Shown here in pieces: positions 49,079 through 62,234 of a DNA stretch of 64,000 bases; within the stretch, counting starts at the first letter, position 1, and every line of letters begins with the position of its first letter. The stretch is from Begonia masoniana (Eukaryota; Streptophyta; Magnoliopsida; Cucurbitales; Begoniaceae), in the NCBI GenBank assembly GCA_022432975.1, contig CM039510.1:30650518-30714517 (forward strand), given 5' to 3'. Under the pieces are notes generated by a model. That model did no database searches and was not told the DNA's origin. It saw only the letters and a program-made list of their open reading frames with translations. A program made the position numbers and the translations under genes.

Positions 49079-49515
49079 ATATCAAGAAGTCACCTTTAAG
49101 GTGTTCAAGGCCATCAAACTCCTGGACGACATTGAAAGTTGTTTCCAAATTAATATGATAAAGCAGAGTAAGAAAGAAAAGTAAAAAATGGGCCCCGACA
49201 AGAGATATAAAATTTCTCAACTAGGATTATGGGAAATTAAGAAAGAAAACAAGTCGCAACACATCAAAGGAAAGCGTATATGAAAAAGTTACGAGACAAA
49301 GATGATAAATACAAGCCACCAATTTCATTGGTCGGGCCATGATAAAACAAATGGAAAGTCAGGCGGAGGACTTTGACTAAGTGCTTATTGGGAGGCAACT
49401 CAATTTCTTTTCGTATATTTTTAGGTTTTTTATTATTTTTAGAGAGTCGTTTATTTTTGTTGTTGTCGCTTTTACAATTGAAGTTTGGGGGTTCATTGAA
49501 CTTCGAATCGACGCG
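49079..49515 (+). other. Athila/Tat 3' region after the protease (second copy)
   Basis: A short continuation of the protease tail (ATFKVFKAIKLLDDIES-like frame), then the GTGCTTATTGGGAGGCAAC block at about 49380 and a purine tract AAGTTTGGGGG near 49480. RT and integrase are absent, as in the other copy. Confidence 0.65.
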
Positions 49516-50324
<809 letters not shown>

Positions 50325-51171
50325 AGGGTAATTATTGATTTGAACCCTGTATTATATACTTTTTTTCAATTCGCCCCCTGTACTAAAAAACCGACAAACC
50401 GAATCCTGTACTTTGATTCTGTTATCAATTTTGACCTTCTATCAATAATTTCATTAAACCCTCACTTAAAAAATTACCAAACGATCTTGGATTCAGTTGA
50501 AAGTTTTACCACATGTTCACTACTTAATAAGAAGATAATCTAAAAATTTTCGTTATTTTTTAACATATGTATGATTTATTGTAATTTTATTTTATTATTT
50601 TATAAAAATATTATAATAAATCATACAAATTTTAGAAAATCACAAATTTTTTTTATTATCTACCCATGATAGGTTGAATATGTGGAAAATATTTTAAATA
50701 AATAAATATCGTTTGTTAGTTTTTTAAAAATTAATTTATAAAGTAAAGAAGAAACTGAGATTAATTTAAACAAATACCAAAAAATATTTTATTTATTTGA
50801 AATATTTTTCACATGTTCAACCTATCAAACGTAGATAATAGAAACATTTTCATGATTTTTTAAATTTTGTATGATTTATTATAATATTTTTATAAAATAC
50901 TAAAATAAAATTAGAATAAATCGTATATGTGTTAAAAAATAACGAAAATTTCCAGATTATCTTTTTATTAAGTATTGAACATGTGGTAAAAATTTTAACT
51001 GAATTCAAGATCGGTTGATAATTTTTTAAGTGAGTGTTTAATGAAATTGTTGATAGAAATTCAAAATTGATAACAGAATCAAAGTACAGGGTTCAGTTTG
51101 ATGATTTTTTTAATACAGGAGGAGAATTGAAAAAAAGTGTATAGTACAGGGTTCAAATCGATAATTACCCT
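50325..51171. mobile_element. Fold-back (long inverted-repeat) MITE
   Basis: 847 bp made of two arms of about 385-400 bp that are reverse complements, both beginning AGGGTAATTAT(T/C)GATTTGAA, with a short centre near 50720-50780. It is flanked by a 7-bp duplication TATTTAT (50318-50324 and 51172-51178). No coding capacity. Superfamily not assigned; the long palindromic arms and duplication suggest a Mutator- or hAT-related non-autonomous element. Confidence 0.85.
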
Positions 51172-52073
51172 TATTTATATTGCAAATTTTTTAGGGAGAA
51201 CTAATTTGTTGGATTTGTTTGGTCTGTGAATCACATGATCTCGTAGGCTTTCACCACTCAGCTTGTACTCACTTTGAAATTAATATACATGTAAAGTACG
51301 AAAATAATAATATAATGTCCAAGTCATGATATGATTTATGTTTGAATTTCACTTTGTCTATGTTATGTTGTGTTATGAGTTGAATTTGCTAAAGTGTCTT
51401 AATCAAGAAATTTTTATTTATTCTTGTTTGATTATCTTTGCATGTGTTGAAAAAAAAAACTATAGTTTTACGATTCTACACTTCACTTTTCAATCTTGAG
51501 TGAGCCTTTAGGATAATAAATGAGTGAAAAACTCTTAAATAAAGGGAGAACAGTGGGAGAAATTCGGTTAACTACATTTTTGCTTTTGTTTGTTGTAATT
51601 TATGAAAAATAAATATTGCGCTTCCCTATAGCCACCACAATCTTGACTATTGTCTCCTAGGGCTCCTCTTGCGAAAAAAGAGAGCACTCCAACTTGGGAA
51701 TTTGAGGGTTTTATACAACTTTACTATGAATTCAGTTAAAAAAAAATGAGGATGAGAAAGTTGAAATAGTAGGATAGTTTGATCAAATTCACAAAAGAGC
51801 CAACTAAACTTGAAACACAACACAATTGGTTGCTAACAATCCAAAAGGAAGGTGTGGTAGTAAGGAAAGTTTTCCAAACAAGAAAAAAAGTTTATTTGAT
51901 TCAACTTTGCTACCAAAAACTAGCCTTAAATGAGCTTATTAGGGTTACAAAAATTGGAGGACCAATTACAACAAGCAAGAAAGATACACCTAATCGACTA
52001 ACTATGTACTAGCCGAGCAACAAACAATTACAACACTTAATTTGAATAATGTAAAATGGAATGACTATCTTTC
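51172..52073 (+). other. Remaining Athila-type 3' region or unassigned AT-rich DNA
   Basis: AT-rich, with a CTAGGGCTCCTCTTG stretch near 51657. No second LTR, coding frame or RNA gene could be supported. A 77-codon open frame at 51779-52012 has no recognisable product. Confidence 0.4.
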
Positions 52074-52822
52074 TGTTAGGAAAAATAATAACGAAATCGG
52101 CAGCAACGATGATAAAAATACCACCGTTGTAAAACGTAGAAAGTAATGATCAGGATAATTCTTAAGAAATAATGTTCTTGGTAAACTCCTTCGATAGAAT
52201 TATCTTTCCAAATAAGTTCTCAGGAAAGACTGGAGGGTCACAAACGGTCCACTTAAATTCCAGTCTTCTAGATAAAACTTACTTATATAATACAATTACA
52301 CCACTAACCAAGCGGTACGAGAAACGATAGCAGATGAGATCTGAAAAATACTTGGAATATTTTCCAGTGTCGTAAGATAATAACGTCCAAGTGATGAGAG
52401 AAATAATGGCTAAAATGAACACCGAAGATTTTACGTGGAAACCTAAATTGGAAAAAAATCACGGGGATCGAGTCCAGAAAGATCTCACTATGAAAAATAA
52501 TATTTACAATATTTTTCTAGATATCGTATATTCTAGAAAATATTCACTAAGAGAAATCATCACTCTTAGAACTCTCAATATGCACACTAGCACCACACTT
52601 ATTTTTTTCTCAGACTCTTTCTTTTATCTCCCTAAAAAATAATCTTCACTATATTTCTCTTTCTCTTCACTCAGAAGTGATTTTTTCTCATTCTCTCTTG
52701 GATAGAAGATTTCACTTCTCTTCGGATGCTTTGGAGAGTCTCCCGAAGCCTCTATTTATACAGGCTTCAGGCATCATCCCACCTTCCTCATTATGAGGAA
52801 GGTGGATAGGAGGGACATTCCG
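52074..52822 (-). repeat. Partial 3' LTR of the older Tork relative
   Basis: Aligns with 42597-43295 at clearly lower identity. It keeps a TATAAATAG box inside a palindrome (52745-52768) and a second hairpin (52779-52805), both with changed arms. Confidence 0.88.
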
Positions 52823-55761
52823 TTTTGCCTTATTCATATAGAATCAGCTGAGAACTTTCTGGATATATTTCTCTTGTGTTAGCCATAATTTTCTATTTTT
52901 CCTATCACGAGTGATTCTCATCCCAAGCATCTGTTTCACCGGTCCTAAGTCTTTCATGGCAAAGGACTTGTTAAGTTCATTTTTTAACTTAACAATTTTT
53001 TCTTTGTCTGAGCCCACAATCAACATATCGTCGACATAGAGTAAGAGGATTATAAATGTACCATCTGTGAATTTTTTTACGAACACACAATGGTTTGAAG
53101 AAGTTTTCTTGTACCATTGTCTCGGGGCTTGCTTTAATTCATACAGACTTTTCTTCAATTTACATACCAAATGTTCATTTCCCTTGACAATGAACCATTC
53201 TGGTTGTTCTATATAAATATCTTCTTCTAATTCACCATGCAATAAAGCAGTCTTCATATCGAGTTGATCGATCTCCAAATTGAGACTTGAGGCTAATTCA
53301 AGTACCACTCGTATAGATGACATTTTCACGACCGGTGAAAAAATTTCTTCAAAGTCAACCCCCTTCTTCTGACTAAAGCCTTTTACGACAGTTGTGCCTT
53401 ATACTTTGGTTGTGAATTTTCGTCTTTGAATCTGTATACCCATTTGTTCTTGAGTTCCTTTCTCCCCTTTGGAAGCTGAACCAACTCATAAGTATGGTTC
53501 TCATGCAATGATCTCATCTCATCTTGCGTCGCATCCAACCAATTCTTCTTTTGTTGATGCTCCATAGCTTCCTCATAGCACTCTGGTTCATCACCATCAG
53601 TGATCATTACGTACTCTTTTACATAATATCTTTTCAATGGTCGACGATCTCTTGTTGACTTTCTTAACTCTAATTTTGCAACTGGTTCAGGAGAAGTCTC
53701 AGTTTCTCTATAGTCAACATCAACAGTTGCTTGATCACTAGATTCTCCAATATCTTCCTTGTCAAAAGTTGATTTCACCTGATCAACTTTTATTAGATGC
53801 TTATCAGTGATCTTTATATCTTTCTTCTTGTCCTCAATGGTCTGATCTTCAAAGAAGAAAACATCTCGGCTTCTGACAATCTTCTTGTCAACCGTATCCC
53901 AAAGCCTATATCTGAATGCATCAGTTCCATGCATTCCTTAGCTTTGTTGTCTAGCTTGAACCTTTCATCTTCAGTAATATGGACGAATGCTCTGCATCCA
54001 AACACATTTAGATCTTTATAAGAGACATATTTTCTTGTCCATAGTCTGTTTTGCACTTCTCCACTCAGAGGTGTTAATGGAGACAAGTTGATGACATTTA
54101 CTACAGTATTCATTGCTTCTCCCCAAAAAGTTTTGGTAAGTTTTAAATGTGACAACATGCACCTTATCTTCTCCATGATAGTTCTGTTCATTCTTTCTGT
54201 AATGTCATTTTGTTGCGGAGTCTTGGGAATAGATCTTTCGTGCCTGATCCTGTGCATTTTGCAGTATTCATCGAATGATCTCATATATTCGCCACCATTG
54301 TTTGTGCTAATGCATTTTAACTTCTTCCTAGTTTCTCGCTCTGTTAAAATATAAAACTGTTTGATAACATTAAACACTTCATCTTTAGTCTTGAGTGCAT
54401 AAGCCCAAACTTTTCTTGAGTGATCATCAATAAATGTGACCATGTATTGGGCACCTCCTAACATTTTCGTTGACATGGGACTGTAGACGTCTGAATAGAC
54501 AACTTCTAACACGTCTGGCTTCCTTGATGCAGAATTCTTCTGAAAGGAAACTCTGTGTTGTTTTCCCGCCAAACAATGAACACAACTTGGCAGAGGTTCA
54601 TCTTTAAGATATGACAAACCATCTCTTTTGCCAAGCAATCGAAGTTCTTTTTCGCTCATATGACCAAGCCGTTTGTGCTATAACTCAATGGACGAGTTAT
54701 CTTGTGTAGCATTTACTGATGCTTCTTTCACAGTCACTTGAGTCATATACAAACTAGACTCTTTGATCCCTTTTGCTATGATTAGTGATCATTTGCTGAG
54801 CTCCCATTTACCGCCAGCAAACTTGCTCTTGTAGCCAATCTCATCAAGAGCACAAATTGATATTTGATTTAGTCTAATATCTAGAACATGTCTGACATCT
54901 TTAAGCACTAACTCATATCTTGTGTTGGTCTAGATACAAATGTCTTCTTTTCCAATTATTTTGGAAACGTGACTGTTCCCCATTTTGACAATGCCAAAAT
55001 TACCGCTGGTGTAAGATGAAAAATAATATACTTTTGAAGTAACATGATAAGATGCTCCAGAATCAAATACCCAACATAATTCATTCATCGTGAGGTTGAC
55101 AGCATCTTCGCATACAATAACATCTTCACCCTTAGAGACAGTTGCAGTCGTACTCTTTATTTCTCCTTTAGCACCTTTTGTGCCTTGTTTTTTCTTTAAT
55201 TTCCAGTAATCTTTTTTCATGTGGCCCATCTTGCCACAATGATAGCACTTGACGCCCCTTTTATTTTTCGACTTTGATCTTCCGAACGTGCAGGCTCCAG
55301 AGGCCCCACGTTCCATTGATCTCCCTCTCGTTACTGATAAAGCCTCCACAGAAGACTGTTCCTTGTTTTTCCGCCCTACTTTCTTTGTCAAGAACGGCGG
55401 CTGCAATATTATTGAACATCAATGTTGTTTTTGTAGAACCATTGAGTAAATTCACAATGAGGTGATCATATGAATCAGGCAAACTTTGAAGTAAAAGTTC
55501 AGCCCTTTCATTTTCATCCATTTTATGCTCTATTGTTGTAAGTTGAGAAAATAATATATTGAGAGTATTGATGTGCTCTGTCACTGTTGTAGATTTTGAC
55601 ATCCGAAGGGTATATAATTTTATTTTCAAGAAAATTTTGTTATACCACGACTTCTTATATAATTTTGTCAACGTATCCCAGATCTATTTTGCCGTTACCA
55701 TTTCCGAGATACTTGACAAAATTCCATCTGCTAGATTAAGGTAAAAAATAGCCATTGCATT
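52823..55761 (-). pseudogene. Tork-clade Gag-Pol remnant
   Basis: Minus-strand frames show gag (55671-55261, NILFSQLTTIEHKMDENERA), knuckle CYHCGKMGHMKKDY with its last Cys changed to Tyr, protease FDSGASYHVTS, integrase (54659-53814: CVHCLAGK, YSDVYSP, STNNGGEY where the second catalytic Asp is Asn), a connection region (53934-53383), and RT with LLYVDDMLIVG (about 53030). Frameshifts and stops separate these blocks, RNase H is deleted, and catalytic residues are altered. It matches the intact copy block by block. Confidence 0.92.
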
Positions 55762-56473
55762 TGTAACACCCGATTTTTAACGGGATTTTGTAAATTCAGT
55801 ATATAATGGCATTTTTGTTAATATGTCAAATCAAGTCCATTTTGCAAAGAGAAAGCGTTATTACGATCCTAATAATTAATAAGGATTTTGAGAAAATTTC
55901 GAGAATTTTAGGAGTTAAACGCTAATTTGACAAGAATTATGTAGCACCCGGTTTCTTTTTAAATCAAAATAAGTTATCAAACGGTGGTATATAATTTTAT
56001 GGTTAAAAAAAAATTGAGTGGAATGTTGACTAGGTTATTTAATGACTAGGCAGGGGCAAGATGGTAATTTCGAATTTATATTGTGGATAACGTATTTAAG
56101 GAAAGGTGTAGTGAGGTCTAGCCGCCACTGTTTTATTACTCTTACCTCTCAGCTCTGCAGACTACCTCTAGGCGATTCCCCTCCGTTTTTTTTTTCCAAC
56201 CAAGGTGAGTTTCGATTTAACTACTTGCTGTTCTAGTGCTTAGGTAGCTGAAGGATTGCAATGTATGGGTTTTTGGAAGGCTGCGAGTGAGAGATTTGGG
56301 TTTGGGGTTTAGTGATGTATCGAAAATGTTTAATCAGTAGAGTCCCAAACCGGCTTCCTTAGACTTCAGGGCAGTTAGATAAAGTCTAGTTGGGATCTAA
56401 TCTATAATTTGTCGATGGTTTTAGGTGAGCAGATTTCTGGAGTAGCATATAGCCGAGCGATTTCCAGGAGACC

Positions 56474-56513
56474 AGGTAAGTAAAGTATTGTGTGTGCCCT
56501 CGGGCCTACATCA
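56474..56513 (+). promoter_or_regulatory. Splice-donor-like site and hairpin in the solo LTR
   Basis: AGGTAAGT, then GCCCTCGGGCC and TACATCAC. It matches the order in the other Tekay LTRs, although this copy lacks the ACTTAC partner of the donor. Confidence 0.4.
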
Positions 56514-56640
56514 CAAAACAGTAGGTTTTTGCATGTTTGAGTATTTTCTGTATGTCATGCATCATGAATTTGAAAGAAAACGAAAATGAATTTTCATGTA
56601 TCATATGGAAAGGCAAGTTCAGATTGACAGGCATTGGCGG

Positions 56641-56834
56641 TTAAGGGAACTAATCCACCCCTTAACTGATGAAGAGGATTTATAACATTGGGAGAACTGA
56701 TCCCACTCCCAAGGGAATTGAGGGATCAGAACAGCTATTAAGGGACCTCATCCACCCCTTAACTAATGAAGAGGATGTAGACATTGGGAGAATTGATCCC
56801 ACTCCCAAGGGAATCATGGGATCTGATCAGTAAA
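56641..56834 (+). repeat. Two 97-bp tandem repeats in the solo LTR
   Basis: Units start TTAAGGGA at 56641 and 56738 and share CTCATCCACCCCTTAACT-like, GAAGAGGAT and CCCACTCCCAAGGGAAT. Confidence 0.9.
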
Positions 56835-57299
56835 CAAACGATGTACAACTGAGATGAGAAAGTAGAAACCGCATATTCAGGATTTTGTTTCAGCATGTCA
56901 TTTCATTATTTCTTTACTTACTTAGCATTAGGCTAATAGATGAGTTTTGTGATGTAGGTGTTGAGGATACCACAGGTGAATTTCCTGAGTGCACAGATGA
57001 TTAGATGTGGTTGGAGGAGCACATCCATGTCTCGGCTTGGAAAACTGATGAGGCGGGTTAACTGGTGTCGGCAGTTGTCGAGGTTTAGTTGATAATGATC
57101 AAGTCTGAGTATGTTGAGTTTTCATGACAGTAGAAATTTCAGTATTTCGAATACGTTTTGAGATTTACTGGTACTAGTAATCCGTTGAGTTTTAAATGCT
57201 GATTTTCACTGGATTTGATTAATGCTATGGTTTGAGTTGTTTCTGAATGGTCTTTGGGAAGCAAGTAAATTCCTTTCTATAGTTAGTGTTGTGTTTCCT

Positions 57300-57790
57300 C
57301 TCTATCGGAAGATGACTTCAGAAATGTCACCGGATAATGTCGAGTGTTTTAGTCATCTAGCGATGTCGAGCATTTTGCTCGTCGGATGATAAGGGTTAAG
57401 TCATTTGTCGAATAGTCACCGGATGATATAAGCGTTATGTTTGTCGTCTAGTGACCGGGCGATATGTGAATTATGTTTGTCGTCTAGTGACCGGGCGATG
57501 TGCGTATTATTTTGTAGTCTAGTGCTCGGGTGAGGTGAGATTTGAGGTGTGTTTATCACCGGGCTATATTTTAATTGTTCACGTGAGAAGCACACGTGCA
57601 CCGGATGATGTCTTCTTATTTCACCGGTGGATGTAGAGTAAAGTCGATCGGATGAAGGAAATCATCCGGCTGACGTCACCGGTAGATGAAGGATGTATTT
57701 TGTCGTTTAGTGACCGGTGGATGTCTTCGATAGACTGATCGGATGACAAATCTTGTGTTTTGTCGTTTAGTGACCGGTGGATGTCTTCAA
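57300..57790. repeat. CCGG-GATG motif array in the solo LTR
   Basis: Around 20 irregular copies of GTCACCGGATGAT, GTGACCGG(G/T)(C/G)GAT and GTCATCTAGCGATGTCGAG type. It occupies the same LTR position as the CGAT arrays of the relatives. Confidence 0.75.
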
Positions 57791-58914
57791 ATAGCTTTCC
57801 CCCTTTCGTTGACTTTGTTCAGCGGACGATGAATTTGACTTTTGCAACCTTTAAAGTATTTTCACGAGTTCAACCTTTGCTTCTTAACCGATTGTTTCTT
57901 AACATTCCCAACGATTATTTTAACAGGGTTTTGGTTAATTTTATTTTTGTTTAAACGATTTTCCGCTGCAAGTTTCCATGTTTTATCAAATGTCCAAATT
58001 TTATATTTTGTACGAAGTTTTAAATTTGGTCCAAGCTTTCTTAGTGATATTCGGGTTCATGAGTAACGAACTGGGTTCGGTAAAACTCGAGGCGTTACAA
58101 ATTACGTTTCTCGCAATTTAAAGAACGTTATGGTAAAAATAGTAAACGAGGTCCGTTTTGCAAACGGACAGTTTTAATAGAACCCTAGTAATAAGTTGGA
58201 CTTATTGGCAAAATAAAGAAGTTTGGAGAAGCCAAATCGTTAGCTAAATAACGAAACGAAGGACGAAACAAATAGAAAATCAAAGGAATGGCAAAAAGGT
58301 AAATTGCCAAGTCAAATTTTAATTAAAAACAAATTCTCCTTCTCTTCTCCCTCATTCACGATTTCCCTCTGCGATTTTTTCTTCCAGGCGATCTCCTCTC
58401 ATGGCGACTTCCATTCCGACGCCAATTTCTCTTCTGTTCGTCTTCTGTTCTTCGCGATTTCTTCACCAATCCCGACCCTAGGTACGATTCTAAGGTTTTA
58501 GGAAAGTTTATTTCGATTTTTACGGAGTTTAAACGATTAGGGTTCGTTTAAGATTTCGTTAAAATCGTGATTTAGGGTTCGAGATTGATAGGTTTATCGT
58601 GTTTGTGGATATATTGAACATGTTAAACGTTATTGGACAAAATCTAGAGTGTATACGGTGTTTAGGTTGAAAATCGAATAATTGGAGCTTGAGAACCTCC
58701 ATCAATGGAGTTTAGAAATTTACGAGCGCGAGTTGCTCGGTAAAATGCCTCATTGAGCTAAGTTAGAGTTTTAGGAAAATTAGAAAAATTTACTTAGTTA
58801 AGGTTTCGTTAAATTTGAACGTTTAACGGCTTAAACTCTTATTAACGACAATTGTGGTGAATTTGCCTTAGGTGAACAACGCTCGTGGACGGAGCTAGAA
58901 TTGCATCGGACGCG

Positions 58915-58956
58915 AGATAAGTTCTCGTGACTTACTGTAGCCGATTGGGCTACACC
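58915..58956 (+). promoter_or_regulatory. Donor-like site and hairpins, mutated copy
   Basis: AGATAAGTTCTCGTGACTTAC then TGTAGCCGATTGGGCTACA and CC. The first GT of the donor is changed (GAT), but the hairpin arms remain. Confidence 0.45.
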
Positions 58957-59284
58957 ATAAGCCGGAGTTTGTTGTTGAGGATATGTTGGTGTTTCGTTTA
59001 TTTAAGTTGGTCATTGTTTTGTCTGATTGTTCGGTTGGGTAGTTTAGGTTCGGTTGTTCTATAGGTTGTTTGCTATAGTGTTTTGATGGTATTTGTCGTG
59101 TTTTGATGGTATTCGTAGGGTTTTAATGGTATGCTCATTTTGTATGTTTATATTGAACTGTTCATGCATCATGGTTTAAAAACGTCATGAAAATGAATTT
59201 ATGCACGGATTTCATGAAAAGAACATGCATGTAAAGGCAAGTAAAGTATCACAGTAAACAACCATGACATGGAGTTATCGGGGA

Positions 59285-59760
59285 TGTAACGCCCAGTTTT
59301 CGGCGGGTTTTCAATTTTCCGCATATGAATGGTATTTTCGTGAATATGTCGAATTAAGCCCGTTTTACGAACGGGAAGTTTCGTTAGAGCCCTAGTAATA
59401 AATGAGGATTTTTAGAAGAATAAGGAAATTTCAGAAATCCAAATTGACAGTATAACGCCCAGGTGTTCGGTTTCCGCTATGAGAGGTAATTTCGTAAATA
59501 ATCGAATTATGTCCGTTTTGTGAATCGAGAGCTTTATTACAATCTTCATAATTAATATGAATTTTAGAGGAATTATGAAAATTTAAGAAGATCAAACCGA
59601 GACATGATGCTTAAGTTTCCGGTTTTGACCCTATAGCGATTTAGTTCGTAGAAATAGCAAAATAAATCCGTTTGACGAACGGAGAGTTTTATTAGAGCCC
59701 TAGGAATGAATGAGAACTATTGGAGAAATAAGGAAGTTTTGGTGAAACCGAACCAGGAGA
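59285..59760 (+). repeat. Three degenerate repeats of about 160-170 bp at the LTR start
   Basis: Each unit has (T)CCGTTTT(G/A)CGAACGG, AGTTT(T/C)(A/G)TTAGAGCCCTAG, TAATAAATGAG and AAATAAGGAA(A/G)TTT in order. Units start near 59285, 59451 and 59610. The second unit opens TATAACGCCC, a one-base change of the LTR start, so it could also be a nested LTR start. Confidence 0.65.
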
Positions 59761-60407
59761 CAAATAATGAGATGAGTGGAAAATCAAATGGAGGGGCAAT
59801 AAGGTAATTTGACAAGTCAAATTAAATAAAACACCAAAAACCTTTCTTCTTCTCCACACTTGACGTTTTTTCTCCCAAACTTTCTCCAACGGCGATTTCT
59901 TTCTCCAACGGCGATCCTTCACCATTCCGTCACGGTTTGTCCTCCGATCTTCGAGTTTTCTACACGTTTTATTCTCCCCTTGTGATTCTAGGTGAGTTTC
60001 TACTGATTCCCAGCCGTTATTTGTTATTTCTAAGTTGATAAACTGTTAGGGTTTTATTGGAGTTTGTCGAAAACAATCGGGCTTTGTTAATAATTGTTAG
60101 TTATAGTTGTAATTACGATTATTGAGTATTATTGATAGAAATAATGGAAGTGTTTAGCATTTTGTTAGAAAAATTGGGTATTAGAGCTCTAGAAACCTCC
60201 ATTAATGGAGGTTTAGAATTTGTGAGCACAACGTGCTCGATGAAATGCCCGAAAGACTTTAATATAAGTTCTAGAGGAATTTACCTTGGCTAGGAGCTTA
60301 GTTTAAGTTTGAAATTCGTATATGTAGGATTGGTTTTAATGCCAATGTTTATGAACTGCCTTAGGTGGACACGGCTTTCAGACGGTGCTCGGTGTGCTAA
60401 GGACGAT

Positions 60408-60450
60408 AGGTAAGTTCTCGTGACTTACTGTGGCCGATTGGCCTACACCG
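60408..60450 (+). promoter_or_regulatory. Splice-donor-like site with two hairpins
   Basis: AGGTAAGTTCTCGTGACTTAC (GTAAGT pairs with ACTTAC), then GTGGCCGATTGGCCTAC and ACC. Nearly identical to the copy at 58915 and to the minus-strand copy at 20481-20522. Confidence 0.5.
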
Positions 60451-61614
60451 TATGTCGGAATTTGTTGTTGAGGATTGTTGGAGCTTTGCTTGTTTAATTG
60501 CTTCGCTTTGGTTGGGTAGATTAGGTTTGATTGTTTTATAGGATATGTGTTATGATGTTTTGATATATTGAGAGGTTTTGATGGTATTCTCGTTATGTAT
60601 GTTTAAATTACGTATTGAACTGTTCATGCATCATTGTTTACAAAGTGCCATGAAAACGAATTTACGCATTGATTTCAAAGAGAAAGAATTGCATGCATGT
60701 AACAAGTAATTGAACAACATACAGTGGTTATTCGAGTGAGGTTCAGACTTGGCGTTCCGTGGTGAGCGGGTCTTCCTCCTTTCAGATGGTGTGGGATGTC
60801 TACCCGCTTGATGTGCCCTATCCATCTGAATGCAATTAGGGCCCGTTAACCTAGACTGACACGTACTGAAACGAAATGACATGGACGGCTTTCATTGCAT
60901 ACATGATCATGCATTAGCATTTACGTAGGACTTGCTGAGATTTTATCTCATAGGTGTCTTTATGGTGTAGGTGACTACGAGCAAGGTGTGGACGATGTCC
61001 CTTTGCCTGACGAACCTGCAGCTTGAAGGAGGATGCTCGGGAGGGGATGGCGTAGTCGATGCGTATACGACCCATGGGAGCATAGGTTAAGTGTTTTGGG
61101 TTGTATTGGGTCTACACGGGTTGATGGGTTGAAATGTGTAGAAAAACTTATTAGGATGCTTGGTATCTGGATAGGTTATAAATCGATATTTTGATTAGTT
61201 TTCGCCACGTACAGTGAACATTGACGGAATAGAATGTTTTGATGTTTAGAATGAATTTTTGGTGAAAGGGAAATGTAGGTTGTAAAATTGGACGAGTTTT
61301 GATGTTTTGAAGGTAGTTTGAGGATTTAAGTTAGAATTGAAGTTTGGTGTTTGATTTGGATGATTTTAGGTGGAACGTCCGGTTTTTAGAACGATCCACG
61401 CGGTTGGTTTTTGTGAATTCTAGGTATGCTTTTGGATATGTTTTGCGCTCCGTTTTAAGTCGGTTTTTAAAGATTTTTACGGGAGGTAGAGTCGAGGGTG
61501 TCGGGAACGTGTGGGTAAACTTTTAAGTGATTTGAAGGTGTTTGGCTCGGGAAATTATGAAGAAATACGGAGAAAAGTCAAAAAACGTCAAAAAGAGCGT
61601 TTTTAGGTGTTTCT

Positions 61615-61810
61615 GGGCGAGAAAAACCCGAGCCGGCCCGACCGATCTGGCCCGGGGCACGATCGGTCGTGGTCGGGATGTTTTTGGATGAAGAAGGACC
61701 GAGCCAGCCCAATCGGTCGGGCCTGGGGCGCGACCGATCGCAGCCGGGCGCCTGGTGGGCGCGCAGCGTGCGCGCGCGCGGCGCCCAGCGCCCGCCCAGC
61801 GTGCCCCACA
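61615..61810. repeat. GC-rich CGATCGG/CGACCGATCG array
   Basis: Contains CCGACCGATC, CACGATCGGTCG, CCAATCGGTCGGGCC and GCGACCGATCGC, followed by GCGC-rich sequence. It lies in the position of the GCGATCGC and TCTGCCGATG arrays of related LTRs. Confidence 0.7.
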
Positions 61811-62234
61811 TGACCCCGAACTGGTTTTTTTTCAAATTTTGACTTTTCAAAACACGTTTTAACCCGACCTTTTACGATACTTTTTAAACATATTTTACGA
61901 GCGATCTCCAAGTATTTTAGAGGGTTTTAATGACCCGAAAACCGATACGACGTTTTTCTGAAAAATGGTTTTAATCTTGTTTTAGTGATTTAAACGTTGA
62001 CGAACCTTATGCCCAACTTGTTAAAGCCTCTTTTGATGAATCCCGACCCTAGATGAGTCATTTCGGGTATGTTAAAGTTAGAGCCAAAATGTCGATAGAT
62101 GTGGATTGATGCCCGAGTCCGTTCTCCAACGAACGAACGAATGAAAGAAAAGGATAAAAGAAAAGAAAAAAGGAAATAAAAAAAAAATGTTAGTGAGAAC
62201 GGGCAAGGGTAACACGTATGTATATGAAGGTATG

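Larger units (their letters stand above)
52074..55761 (-). mobile_element. Older Tork-clade relative, truncated and internally deleted
   Basis: Starts TGTTAGGAAAAATAATAAC, matching the LTR of the intact Tork element. After about 750 bp the LTR joins directly to RT sequence at about 52822, skipping what corresponds to 43300-44178 of the intact copy (LTR end, purine tract, RNase H). The rest follows gag-pol order to gag at 55761, where a Tekay-type LTR begins, so the 5' gag and 5' LTR would lie beyond that insertion. Confidence 0.9.
55940..58099 (+). mobile_element. Solo LTR of a Tekay/Del-type element
   Basis: 2,160 bp, TGTAGCACCC..GGCGTTACA, with a perfect 5-bp duplication AATTA (55935-55939 and 58100-58104). 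In order it holds AGGTAAGT (56474), a 97-bp tandem pair, a GATGTAGGTG box (about 56955) and a CCGG(A/T)(G/T)GATG motif array (57300-57790). It contains no internal protein region. Confidence 0.88.
55762..59284 (+). mobile_element. Tekay-type LTR, interrupted by a solo LTR, end not seen
   Basis: Begins TGTAACACCC inside the older Tork gag. The piece 55762-55934 plus 58105-59284 matches, in order, the reverse complement of the solo LTR 21502-18838 (AAATAGTAAACGAGGTCCG, CCTAGTAATAA, GACGAAACAAATAGAA, CTCGTGGACGGAGCT). A relative of its AGGTAAGT site is mutated to AGATAAGT (58915). Its 3' end is cut by the next LTR at 59285, so it cannot be said whether it is a solo LTR or part of a full element. 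Confidence 0.75.
59285..62234 (+). mobile_element. Another Tekay-type LTR, 3' end not seen
   Basis: Starts TGTAACGCCCAG. It contains three degenerate copies of the U3 repeat, AGGTAAGT (60408), a TATGGTGTAGGTGA box (about 60963) and a GC-rich CCGATCGG-type array (61615-61810), the family order. No GTTACA end occurs before the SINE-like array at 62235. The region 61811-62234 has nothing else recognisable. Confidence 0.7.

Noticed and set aside
61578..61911. Pro/Arg-rich open frames on the minus strand
   Set aside because: They overlap the CGATCGG array of a Tekay-type LTR and exist in several frames at once.
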